A DNA stretch of 64,000 nt, from positions 135,544,455 to 135,608,454 of the forward strand of contig NC_068937.1 in NCBI RefSeq assembly GCF_016801865.2. The letters run 5' to 3'. Below the pieces are notes generated by a model. The model had not been told where the DNA came from and searched no databases. It was given only the letters and a program-made list of their open reading frames with translations. The translations under genes were made by a program, and so were the position numbers. Positions within the stretch are counted from its first letter, which is position 1. Every line of letters starts with the position of its first letter. Positions 47,958-58,499 of the stretch are shown one piece after another. This stretch comes from Culex pipiens pallens (lineage: Eukaryota > Arthropoda > Insecta > Diptera > Culicidae).

Positions 47958-48204
47958 TTAAAAACAAATAAAATTACTTTGCTTGCAAAAGACCAAACAG
48001 CAAAGCTTTTTGGCCTGCTTGGCCAAAAACAAAAGAACAACAAAAACAAACCGTCATCCTGTCTGGCCCAGAGACCATGTGGAAAACGAAACTGTCAATG
48101 TTTTCAAAGGCGCTAAAACGCAAAGGGCTGAATACGATCTCACACAAGTAAAACAATCGTTCGGGGCTTATGTTCTTTTTTCATCAATTTTATCGTAATA
48201 ATTG

Positions 48205-48356
48205 AATTCTTGACTTTTTTTTGATAAGGTCCTATAAACAAATGTAAACATTGAGTGTATCCCTTTCACACCTTATGTCAAAGTCCATCGGAGTAAGCGG
48301 GATACACTCAATGTTTATTTTGTTTATAGGACCTTATCAAAAAAAAGTCAAGAATT
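48205..48356. mobile_element. 152-bp MITE with ~58-bp terminal inverted repeats
   Basis: AATTCTTGACTTTTTTTTGA then TAAGGTCCTATAAACAAA and CATTGAGTGTATCCC at the left is almost perfectly inverted at the right. Only about 40 bp lie between the arms. The arms are nearly identical, so the element is young or kept symmetrical. It has no ORF. Confidence 0.92.
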
Positions 48357-50847
48357 TTTCCATCAATTTAAGTTTAAGGATGCATACTATACCATTTTTA
48401 CACATGTTGTGTAAATCATTTACGCAGTTTGCTTAATTGGTATGAAATAGGAATTGAAAAACTAATTGCAAATTTCATTCTTGTTTTTCTCAATGTTTTG
48501 AAAAATGACAATGGCCGTTTTAGAATGTTTTGCTTGAATTATTTTAGTGAAATTCACTCATAACTCAAAAATGACGAACTCCTCGTCAAAGTGTCGCAAC
48601 AGCACAAAAGTCAGTCACAAAAATCAGCTAGAAGTCGCATGATAACGATGATAACCAATGTTTTCGAGTAAGAGAAAGCAGATTTCTGATGCAAACATAC
48701 CAAATAGTTTGGAATACAGAGGTTTAGTAAATTTTTAACTTGAAAGCCGTATTCCTGATTTGGGATCAGTGCGACACTGCATAAAACACGTTGAACTTTG
48801 GGATTAAATTTATTTTATTCATAAAACCAAACTTTTCGATCCAATCACGCTTTTCGGCGGCTTAAAAATTCCAACCAACTCAAACACACCGAAGGTCACA
48901 AAACTTGTCCAGCATTTATCCGGCTCGGTGCCCAACGGAACACAGAACCCGCTCCTTTATCCTTCGTAGAAAACCAGCAATGACACAACAAAAAACCAAA
49001 ACCGATAGCAAAAAAATCCACCCTTCAAAGTCAAACTTAACCCGTTACGCCCCCATACGCCAACCCCCATAAACTTGGGGGACAAATTTTGTGGGAAAGT
49101 GGTGTCCTTTCCGCCGATCACACCACGCGACACCCGGCGGAGAATAAAAAATCCCCCGAAGCATGGCCAAACCTTCTCAATTATTCACTAATCCCCGCGC
49201 CACCAACGAGTGGAGGAGAAAGTTGGGCAAAACGGGTCCATCCCTTTCGAAGAGGCCCAACTTTGCCGAATCCTAAGCCGGATCACGGCTTGCTTTGTTT
49301 GCAGTTCAAGTTTTGCCCCCGCGTCTGTCAGATTCGCCTTCGGCCTCAGAGAGGGCAGCACCGTCGTCATGACGGTGGAGCGGCGCGGGGGAAAACAATC
49401 ACGTGAAACAAAACGGTTCCATTTATTATTGATAACCGAGGGGAGAAGTGGGGGGAACACGGGTCGTCATTATGCGGTTTCTTCGTCCTTCGGACGGCTC
49501 TCTCTCTTTGTTTGTCAATTGAAATTAAACCTGCAGCTGACATTCGACATCTATCGGCCAAACCAAATGACAGCTGTCCCACCGCACAGAACAGAATGAC
49601 GACGACGGAGGGTCATTCTCAACCGCAGCGCAAATGGCAATTGAAATTGAATTTCTAATGATTGGATATTGATTGTCGCCTCCTGTCGGCAGCAGCAGCA
49701 TGTGAGAAATCGGCAACAAAGATGGCGGCGATGTCACCAGCTCTGCGGGAATATCATTAATCAAGCTCTAAGCAGGCGGTGCGGTTGGGTTTGATGTCAC
49801 GCAACATGCGGCACGACGACTGTCAAGCATCATCCGTAGTGCAGGATTTTTCCACCAGATGGCAGCGCCGCTTTTGACGGATGTTGCTTTGAGGTCGCAG
49901 AGACCAAGAGAATATTAATATTGTCTTAATCCATCATGCCAAATAGATGGGATCTTCCAGACCCTTCGACGATCAAACGGAAAAAAGAAAAATAATGTTA
50001 TTTACCTGTCAAATTTATCATGATCTAATCTTTGTTTACAATTTTTTTCAGTTGCTTTGCATTCTGCAAAATAGCCCGATGTCCGAATAAATAGCTGACG
50101 CATTTTTTACAGGGTCTTTAAAACTGACAGCTCTTTGTTTTCATTGGGAAAGCGTACACGCAAACGTGAAAACTACTGTTTTTTGGGTAAAATGTGTTTT
50201 TTTGTATTCGCTGAATATTTAAAAAACTTTTTGATTGAAATTTATTAAAACAAGTTTTCGCTTTTTCCACATCGTCAAACAAAAACAAAGCCTCCACCGT
50301 CACTCTGGGAGTGACTTTTGATGACTTCATTTGTCGTCGCCTGGCCTGCTGCAGTGTGCCCAGGAACGTCCATTCGCTCTGACAGTTAATTAAATTTATA
50401 TCTGGATAAGAAGCAACGAAAAAAAAGAACCAGCTTCAACCGGGGGACCGGAACAGTGGCGACCAACTTAAATTGGATTATCTTTTAATTATTATACTTT
50501 TTTTCTCGCTTTTTTCTTTTGTCGGGGTTCGGCGGCCAGCCTCTGACCGGAAGTGGAAAGGGGTTATTTTTTCACACATTGAACCACTACGGCCCTCTTC
50601 CGGATCGCCGACGAGTGAGTAATGAATTGTGTGCCAAAGAGGAAATACGTGACCATCCGGGGTAGAAGGGTTTTCCTTCTCTATTTTTTTTTGTCGCGAC
50701 GAGATGAAAGGGTAGCAAAAAAAGCTGCGAGAAGAGAGCGCAAGTGTGACTTGGAAGCCACTTCTGTGTGCTTAATTTTTAATTATGATGGCGGCTGGAT
50801 TAGTTATGGATGTCACGTCCCTCCAGCGGAGTGAAAATTAATAATTT
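48357..50847. other. presumptive intron, GC-richer central part
   Basis: 48840-49600 and 49600-49780 are GC-richer and repeat-poor. The latter carries CAAATGGCAATTGAAATTGA, CTAATGATTGG, CAAAGATGGCGGCGATG and ATATCATTAATC, a cluster of homeodomain- and YY1/Pho-like words. The 129-codon frame at 49210-49599 shows no domain and overlaps an equally open frame on the other strand, so it is not called as a gene. Confidence 0.35.
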
Positions 50848-51432
50848 CAAACGGAAAGGATACGGCTGCGTGATTGAATTTTAAAAATGAGAGGATGTGG
50901 CAAAATTGAATTCTTTGAAATTTGTTATTTTCTTTATTGTTGGTTAAATCAACGAAAAGATTGAGTACTTTCCAAGAATAGTGTATTTTTTGTGACAGAT
51001 TGATACACGCAAAACAAAAGCAGTAATCTTTTAAGTAGATTTAACTCAAACATAAACTCGAAAGTGATTTTTTATCATGGCCAACTACAAACCAGGGGAT
51101 CGAGCCTTTCGTTCATAATTCATGAGCTGTTTTTTTTTTTCAAACGGAAAGGATACGGCTGCGTGATTGAATTTAAAAAATGAGAGGATGTGGCCAAATT
51201 GAATTCTTTGAAATTTGTTATTTTCTTTATTGTTGGTTAAATCAACGAAAAGATTGAGTACTTTCGAAGAATAGTGTAATTTTTGTGACAGATTGATACA
51301 CGCAAAACAAAAGCAGTAATCCTTTAAGTAGATTTAACTCAAACAAAAACTCGAAAGTGATTTTTTGTCATGGCCAACTACAAACCAAGGGATCGAGCCT
51401 TTCGTTCATAATTCATGAGCTGTTTTTTTTTC
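50848..51432 (+). repeat. 293-bp tandem duplication
   Basis: 50848-51140 and 51141-51432 are about 97% identical, both starting CAAACGGAAAGGATACGG and ending CATGAGCTGTTTTTTTT. The differences are scattered point changes and T-run length. The duplication is recent, contains no gene, and the junction falls in the poly-T tract, suggesting slippage or unequal exchange. Confidence 0.95.
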
Positions 51433-53090
51433 ACCGTCGAACATTGAAAAAGTGAAACTTCCCAGAACGTGGCTTCCCGCCGTAGGGCGCTCGTTCCATT
51501 TTGATTAAATATTGAAGCAAGCGATTTCGCCGTCCTGCCGGTGGAAAAAGTATGAAGAGCGGGGGTTTTATTCACTTTTTTGCCCGCCTGAAACTATCAA
51601 TTCACTCGTTGAGCTACTTTGGCCGCTGAAATCAATCTGAATAAGCTGATAGTAAAAGTTTGCCCAGATTTGCTACTATGAATAAAGAAGAAGGATTTCA
51701 AGAGACTTCTTTTGCATAATGTATTCATAAAATCTGAGAAATCCAACTTGTAGAGTGCACTCACTTTAAGTTTTGATTAAAGTTTCAAGCTGTCAGATGT
51801 ACACGCTTACTTGAGCACACAAAACCATAATAAATTCAAACCTGTCAAACTCACACGCTAAATTGAAACAATTCAACTAAGTAGCACAATCGGATGCCCG
51901 TTTGTTTACCCGCTGGCAACCACACAGTATCAACACGTAATTCCCCATTGTCAATTAATCAAGCACTACCGTCTTCATGCTATCTGGCATCTGCGACGTG
52001 GCGATAGAGTCACCGTCGGTTCCGAGAAAGCGCCGTCCGTTCCGGATCTGCCGTTTGCCACAAGTGGCGCTATTCCGGGGCCCTTATTATCATCATTACT
52101 GTTATTATGGCCTGGGACAAGGACGACGACGACAGTGCCAGTGCGGTTATGATCCGCCGTCGCCGCCATCTTGGATGCTTTCAAGTAGGCCACGACGACG
52201 ACGAAGGTAGTGTTTATTAAATTATTACTCCACAGGGTTGGGGATCTTTTAATGACTAATGCGAAGAGGAGCGAACTGTTTGGTGTGTCTGACAGTGTCG
52301 TAATTGTTGGCAGGTGGCAGGGGAAATGAGCTGGCAACACTGCCTCTAATGGGTACTTAAAGTGGAGGGTATGTGTGTGGGGCTGAGATTTCGCTATCAC
52401 GCTACATTAAACCTGTCTTATTTTAGAAGGTGGTCTACAACTGAACTGAACTAGTCTGAATTCTAGAAAAAATCACTCGAAAAAATTTGGATACTTTAAA
52501 GATTACCCCGAATCCCCCAACATGAATTTATACAAAATTGAGTAATTTCCACAGGAAATTTAAATAAGCCTTAAGAAAGATTATATCAAATCAATTAAAT
52601 AAATAATAAAAAGCAAATTGAAACTCTTCAAAGTCAACAGCTTTTTAATACGACAAATTGAAACGGTAATATTTTCGTGCAACGACCCGGAGTAAAGTCA
52701 ATTTTTCACATCAAAATTATCCCACGCTCGGTGTCACAGCCAGTTTTCGGTTCGCTTAGTGCTCACTTTGCTGTGTAGCGTACACCAAATGCCAAAAGCA
52801 GGCTCAGAGCACAGACAAACAGACACGAAAGTGTGCAATTTTTTGATGTAAATATCAATTTTTGGAAAATTCGTCTCAAAAGTCCTCCTAAATTTAATTG
52901 ACGCGATAAAATAAAGTAAAAATTTCTCATATTATGTGAAAACGTAACTTACTCAAAAGTGAGTACCAATGCTTAATTCTAGATAAAATTTTCAAAAGGT
53001 CCTATCTGCATAGGAAATCCATGACTCATAGATTGTTTTAAAAATTTACTCTAGAATTAAGATTTTGGTGAATTTAACTTAACATTCATC
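51433..53090. other. presumptive intron, one regulatory-like island
   Basis: 51960-52200 is GC-richer, with CGCCGCCATCTTGGATG at about 52160 (YY1/Pho-like) and CGACGACGAC runs. TGGCAACACTG is at 52332. The 141-codon minus-strand frame across it is mostly low-complexity and unconvincing. 52440-53090 is AT-rich with degraded TGAGT words. Confidence 0.35.
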
Positions 53091-53190
53091 NNNNNNNNNN
53101 NNNNNNNNNNNNNNNNNNNNNNNNNNNNNNNNNNNNNNNNNNNNNNNNNNNNNNNNNNNNNNNNNNNNNNNNNNNNNNNNNNNNNNNNNN
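53091..53190. other. assembly gap, 100 N
   Basis: Exactly 100 N, the usual symbol for a gap of unknown size. It borders the long microsatellite, whose true length is therefore unknown. Confidence 0.99.
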
Positions 53191-54634
53191 TGAGTTGATT
53201 TGTGTTGAGTTGAGTTGAGTTGAGTTGAGTTGAGTTGAGTTGAGTTGAGTTGAGTTGAGTTGAGTTGAGTTGAGTTGAGTTGTGTTGAGTTGAGTTGAGT
53301 TGAGTTGAGTTGAGTTGAGTTGAGTTGAGTTGAGTTGAGTTGAGTTGAGTTGAGTTGAGTTGAGTTGAGTTGAGTTGAGTTGAGTTGAGTTGAGTTGAGT
53401 TGAGTTGAGTTGAGTTGAGTTGAGTTGAGTTGAGTTGAGTTGAGTTGAGTTGAGTTGAGTTGAGTTGAGTTGAGTTTGAGTTGAGTTATTGAGTTGAGTT
53501 GAGTTGAGTTGAGTTGAGTTGAGTTGAGTTGAGTTGAGTTGAGTTGAGTTGAGTTGAGTTGAGTTGAGTTGAGTTGAGTTGAGTTGAGTTGAGTTGAGTT
53601 GAGTTGAGTTGAGTTGAGTTGAGTTGAGTTGAGTTGAGTTGAGTTGAGTTGAGTTGAGTTGATTTGAGTTGAGTTGATTTGAGTTGAGTTGAGTTGAGTT
53701 GAGTTGAGTTGAGTTGAGTTGAGTTGAGTTGAGTTGAGTTGAGTTGAGTTGAGTTGAGTTGAGTTGAGTTGAGTTGAGTTGAGTTGAGTTGAGTTGAGTT
53801 GAGTTGAGTTGAGTTGAGTTGAGTTGAGTTGAGTTGAGTTGAGTTGAGTTGAGTTGAGTTGAGTTGAGTTGAGTTGAGTTGAGTTGAGTTGAGTTGAGTT
53901 GAGTTGAGTTGAGTTGAGTTGAGTTGAGTTGAGTTGAGTTGAGTTGAGTTGAGTTGAGTTGAGTTGAGTTGAGTTGAGTTGAGTTGAGTTGAGTTGAGTT
54001 GAGTTGAGTTGAGTTGAGTTGAGTTGAGTTGAGTTTGAGTTGAGTTGAGTTGAGTTGAGTTGAGTTGAGTTGAGTTGAGTTGAGTTGAGTTGAGTTGAGT
54101 TGAGTTGAGTTGAGTTGAGTTGAGTTGAGTTGAGTTGAGTTGAGTTGAGTTGAGTTGAGTTGAGTTGAGTTGAGTTGAGTTGAGTTGAGTTGAGTTGAGT
54201 TGAGTTGAGTTGAGTTGAGTTGAGTTGAGTTGAGTTGAGTTGAGTTGAGTTGAGTTGAGTTGAGTTGAGTTGAGTTGAGTTGAGTTGAGTTGAGTTGAGT
54301 TGAGTTGAGTTGAGTTGAGTTGAGTTGAGTTGAGTTGAGTTGAGTTGAGTTGAGTTGAGTTGAGTTGAGTTGAGTTGAGTTGAGTTGAGTTGAGTTGAGT
54401 TGAGTTGAGTTGAGTTGAGTTGAGTTGAGTTGAGTTGAGTTGAGTTGAGTTGAGTTGAGTTGAGTTGAGTTGAGTTGAGTTGAGTTGAGTTGAGTTGAGT
54501 TGAGTTGAGTTGAGTTGAGTTGAGTTGAGTTGAGTTGAGTTGAGTTGAGTTGAGTTGAGTTGAGTTGAGTTGAGTTGAGTTGAGTTGAGTTGAGTTGAGT
54601 TGAGTTGAGTTGAGTTGAGTTGAGTTGAGTTGAA
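53191..54634. repeat. (TTGAG)n pentanucleotide array, at least 1.44 kb
   Basis: About 288 copies of TTGAG, with rare variants: TTGTG near 53210 and 53281, extra T insertions at about 53476 and 54034, a TTATT break near 53486, and two TTGAT units near 53663-53680. The minus strand reads an artefactual Leu-Asn-Ser-Thr-Gln frame, which is not a gene. The array continues into the gap. Confidence 0.98.
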
Positions 54635-54753
54635 CTGAGCAACCCTACCCCCAAGTCTGATCTCTTTGCACGCTCGGAGTTCAATGAGCAGGAGCTAAAC
54701 ACCTGATATTTGATCGATCCCAATGAAACCTGTAATTTTCGTTTCATTCACAG

Positions 54754-54827
54754 AAAAGACCTAGAAGAGGCCGGAGGAGCTGCTGCGGGCTCGAGCTCCA
54801 ACTTCAAGCTCCTACTCCGGCGGTTAA
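54754..54827 (+). other. candidate 74-nt internal exon
   Basis: A pyrimidine-rich TGTAATTTTCGTTTCATTCA then CAG forms a good acceptor ending at 54753. GTAAGT at 54828 is a strong donor. The 74 nt between are GC-rich and one frame is fully open: KDLEEAGGAAAGSSSNFKLL then LRRL. That frame needs a phase-2 acceptor and leaves a phase-1 donor. Spliced directly to the phase-1 exon at 24253 it would hit TAG after three codons. It could be a later or alternative exon, a noncoding 5' exon, or chance. Confidence 0.3.
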
Positions 54828-55928
54828 GTAAGTCTCGAGCAAGTGAAGAACAGTAAAGAGGAGAGGTAGCAGAAAAACCAAAGGCAAAACGAACGAAAAC
54901 CAAAGTGTTTGGGAAATAATAGTTCAATTAAAAATTAAAGCAATTTTTCTATAATCAAATATTTCGATCCAATAATTTATTGATTTGTAGTTTGCTCGAG
55001 TTCCCCCCTCTTCGTCCCTCTCCTTATGACCAAGCTCTCTGGTTCAGGTGGCCGAGCAATCAGCTTGAGCCAAAGTACCTCAGAAGGCACAGCAGGGGCC
55101 TCTACCGCGATGAATGATTCATTCCGTTCGAGTCGAACTGAAAAATGCTCTAGAAAATTAGAAAATGAGCTCGAATTTCGGAGTGGGGAGGAATTGCATC
55201 TAATTTTACAAAATGCGCGACGTTTAAGCTGTTTTCTCTCCCCTCTGGGCTGGAGGTTTGCATTTTGCAGGGCGGGGTTTTTCCGTTACCTTTCCCGCAG
55301 GTGATTGCCGGAGACGCAGCCCGGGCGTCGCCGCGCTGATGATGGCTGGTTGGTCTGCACGTGGGAAACTGGTGCTGGAAAATTGGGCGCTGCTGCTAGT
55401 TTTAGGTTGTTGGTGGTTTATTGGAAGATTGCGGCGGGCAATCATTTGTTTGGACCGAATTTGGAACGATATGGCGTCCGAATGGAGTGGAAAATGAGAC
55501 CGGAGTTTGGACATATGGAGCCAAGTCCAATTCAAAACATGGTTCCGAAATTTGTTCGCATCAGTATCACCACCTAGCGTGGATGCCTGAAGTTACTACA
55601 CTGTTAACTTTGAATATTAGACAAGATAATGTTGTATAACACACGCTACAGGTCACGCGCACTAATCTGATTTTGAATAAGTGGCATAATTTTTGAATTG
55701 ACCGTTGCTACTGGTTTATTTTTGTTTTCAACTTATTTCCTAGCATAAACGAGTTGCATACATTGTGTTAATATGTAAACAGTCTCCATAAATAGGGTTG
55801 GCGGTAATTGATATGAAAAATTACGTATGTTTATAAATTAAAATTTCTAAAATTCTTTGGGAGGGATAATGCGAGTTTCAAGTTTTTCTTATCTTTCCGT
55901 AAAATAAGTGTTTCGGTGTTACTCAACA
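54828..55928. other. presumptive intron, nothing recognised
   Basis: 55030-55560 is GC-richer with overlapping short frames in both strands, none with convincing splice context or domains. The rest is AT-rich. Confidence 0.4.
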
Positions 55929-56150
55929 GATGGCCAGTTGGCCTGGCTTCAGCCCCAGTAAGACCCGGTGGCTTTTTTCGAGTCAAGATTTGTCTTATCC
56001 GTCGGATGGGGAAGTGAACATTGGTTCAGACCTAATCTAGATCGTTAGCTTAGTCCAGGTGTAGGAGTCGCTGGTAGGCAGTTGGACTCACAATCCAAAG
56101 GTCGTCAGTTCGAATCCTATCGAGAGGAATGCATCATCCACCATACGGTA
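55929..56150 (+). mobile_element. SINE, second tRNA-like unit with anticodon stem-loop
   Basis: It shares CCAGGTGTAGGAGTCG, TTGGACT-CACAATCCAAAGG and TCGTCAGTTCGAAT with the SINE at 57417-57827 (opposite strand). TTGGA/TCCAA encloses the 7-base loop CTCACAA, and GTTCGAATCC is a B-box. The 5' head region is degraded and does not show the tRNA-Thr-like fold. No target duplication was found. Confidence 0.65.
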
Positions 56151-57295
56151 GATTAAGTAACGTTTTACCATTCGTTAACATGTTGAGGTAGTTATTGATA
56201 TACTGAATAAACATATTGACAAATAATCTGATGACCTAAATTTGTACACCTTTGTTTGACAGTTGACAGGCGAAAAAACAATCACTTTGGGGACAGGAAA
56301 CTTTGCCGTTCTCAAGCAAACTTTTAAAATAATATCCGGCATTTTTGGGAAAGGTCGGTTTCTTTTGACAACGTTGGCAAGCCGGATTTTTTTAAATTTG
56401 GTCACTGTTTGACGGATTTCTTGGCTGTATTTTGCAAGAGGAATCGGTCCACCGGTGGACAGATTTCTTTTCAGGAGGAAATGAGAACTTGGGACAAGTT
56501 TGTTAACAATGTCCAGCAAGAGGAATCCGTCCAACGGTGGACGGATTCCTTCTGCAAAACAATGCATAGAAAGCCGTCCACTGGGGAACCAGTTCTCTTG
56601 CCAACTTACAGCTATTCTTGAACGCCCAACTGTTGTAAGCCAACATCACGTGCATGATGAAATTACATGCTATTCCCCTTTAAATTCATAATAAAATTAT
56701 GCTGCAAAAGTATTCAAGAAAAAACTAACCGACTTATGGTAGTTGTACTGTATACTGTTTACAAACATTATACGAGGCTTTTTTGACGTTATACCACTGT
56801 GGCGTACACGGTCAGCAGCGAACGGGCAAAACAGGCAACAAATGGGAAATCAAAGTGAGACCAGGAAAAAAAATCGCTTTTGTTCGAGCTTGCCTCTATA
56901 TGGTTTGGAATTATTTGGACTACGAAATGGTGATTTGTTTGGAATTAGAAGGGTTGTGAAAGAAAAGTGCCAGCATTAAAGCAGTAATACAAAATTGTGA
57001 ATGGTGTGGAAAGTTTTCTGTTTTCTAATCTAACTTTTTTTACCGTTAAAATACAGAAGTGTTTGAAATTTTATGTTGTTTTCTGTTGGACAAAAAAATT
57101 ATAATTAAAATTTTATACAGTTGTTTTGGTTCTTCAAGACCTAAAGATATTGAACATGAACTGATCTCTGCAGGTTGTATTTCATGCTCTAGGTAAATGA
57201 GTGATGCATATTGATACAAGTGAAACAAATCTTTTAAATATTTCTAAATAATCGTTAGCCTCAGTTCAGAGAGTTTCAAAAGGCAGGTAGGCCAT
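56151..57295. other. AT-rich DNA, nothing recognised
   Basis: 56410-56600 has repeated AAGAGGAATC(G/C)GTCCA(C/A)CGGTGGACAG words (about 56436 and 56518), a short direct repeat of unknown nature. No gene is supported. Confidence 0.4.
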
Positions 57296-58200
57296 TCTCC
57301 ACCAACTCACGCAGCATTTTCTCTGACCCTTCTTAGATTTTCTTGAAACTTTGCTCTAAGAAGTAATTTAAGTCCCTCCTGATCACTAATCAGAGGTCAG
57401 AAATGTTAAAAATCAAAAAATCAAAAAACAAATCAAACCATCCACATTAACGACCCCCGGGTCTTTTGTGGTTTCTATCGCAAGTTTCTGCTCGTACCTA
57501 GGAGTCCGAAGGCTTGAATGGGGAGAGCACCCAAACCTCTTTCTACTCCAAGGAACCTTCCACCCCAGTGTTTGAACTGACGACCTTTGGATTGCGAGTC
57601 CAACCGCCGCCAGCGATTCCACCGAAGTAGGCTTGGTTTGGTGTGTTGTTTGTACTGATGGCATGGAGACGACTCCTACACCTGGAATGACTTAACGGCC
57701 TAACAACCAAGGCCGGGACCGACATTTTACTTCCTCATCCGATGGAAGGTTGGAGCAGATGGGAATCGAACCCAGAATCATCCGCTTACAAAGCGGACAG
57801 CGTTACCATTCGGCCACGCACTGCCACTGTTAAAAATCAACATTCTCTAAAAAAAATCATAAAGTTCGGATGACTTGTGAAGAATTTGTTTTGTTTATAC
57901 ATCAACATTTTTGTTTGGCTTTTTTTTTTGATAAAAAAATGATGAAAAAACACAAAAGTCCTTTTGACACTAAATTTCTATCTCTTCACGGTTTTGAGAT
58001 TTAAATCACTGAAAACGTGTCTTAGTAAAAATCAAGAAAAATCAAAGGGGTCGTACCTCTCCACCGTCACGAGATATCGGAAAATGGACCTCGGATTCGT
58101 GATCAGGGACTAAAATTACCTCTTGGAGCAAAGTTTTACACAAATCGAAGAAGGGTCGTGGCAACTTTTTACGATTTCGTGTGAGTTGGCTGAAAATGAC
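57296..58200. repeat. inverted pair of ~100-bp arms around a SINE
   Basis: 57296-57395 (CTCCACCAACTCACGCAGC, GACCCTTCTTAGATTTTCTT, CTGATCACTAATCAGAGGTC) is the inverse of 58085-58200 at about 80%. The arms face inward. The SINE 57417-57827 with its own target duplication lies between them, so it was inserted into the loop of an older hairpin-like element or between two inverted copies. Confidence 0.65.
57417..57827 (-). mobile_element. 411-bp composite SINE with 13-bp target duplication
   Basis: TGTTAAAAATCAA occurs at 57404-57416 and again at 57828-57840, bounding the element. On the minus strand it starts with a tRNA-Thr(TGT)-like head (57826-57752). The head's anticodon stem TCCGC/GCGGA encloses TTTGTAA, and its B-box is GGGTTCGATTCCC. 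A spacer (GTCGGTCCCGGCCTTGG, TTAGGCCGTTAAGTCATTCC, AGGTGTAGGAGTCG) follows, then a second tRNA-like anticodon arm TTGGA-CTCGCAA-TCCAA, then a T/A-rich tail. Two tRNA-derived units recall the Twin SINE described from Culex, but identity was not tested. Confidence 0.88.
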
Positions 58201-58499
58201 CCAGATGGTTATGTTATAGACATGACCGGAATGATAAAGAACATTATCAGATAATAAAAAATATGTTAAAAAAATCCTTGAAAGTGGCAGTTTTACAATA
58301 TTTTTTTCGGTTTGTTGTAGAGGAGCCGTACCGAAGTACACAGCGTTGGATGAAATTTTCTACATTGGTATGGTTGAAATAAGATTCGCATTACTTCATA
58401 CTTTATTGACAGAACATGTTCTAGAGTTGTTGTGATATGGTCCAGCTTGTGATGAAACACTACTTTCCCTTTACTAAGCAATCGAATCCAGAAAAAAAT

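Noticed and set aside
49210..49599. 129-codon plus-strand ORF
   Set aside because: No domain, no splice or Kozak support, and equally long overlapping frames on the other strand; GC-rich intron explains it.
51975..52400. 141-codon minus-strand ORF
   Set aside because: Low-complexity valine/asparagine and arginine runs over CGACGA repeats and YY1-like sites; no recognised protein.
53191..54747. A 553-codon minus-strand ORF of Leu-Asn-Ser-Thr-Gln repeats
   Set aside because: It is a pure translation of the (TTGAG)n microsatellite, includes the N gap, and has no independent coding sequence.
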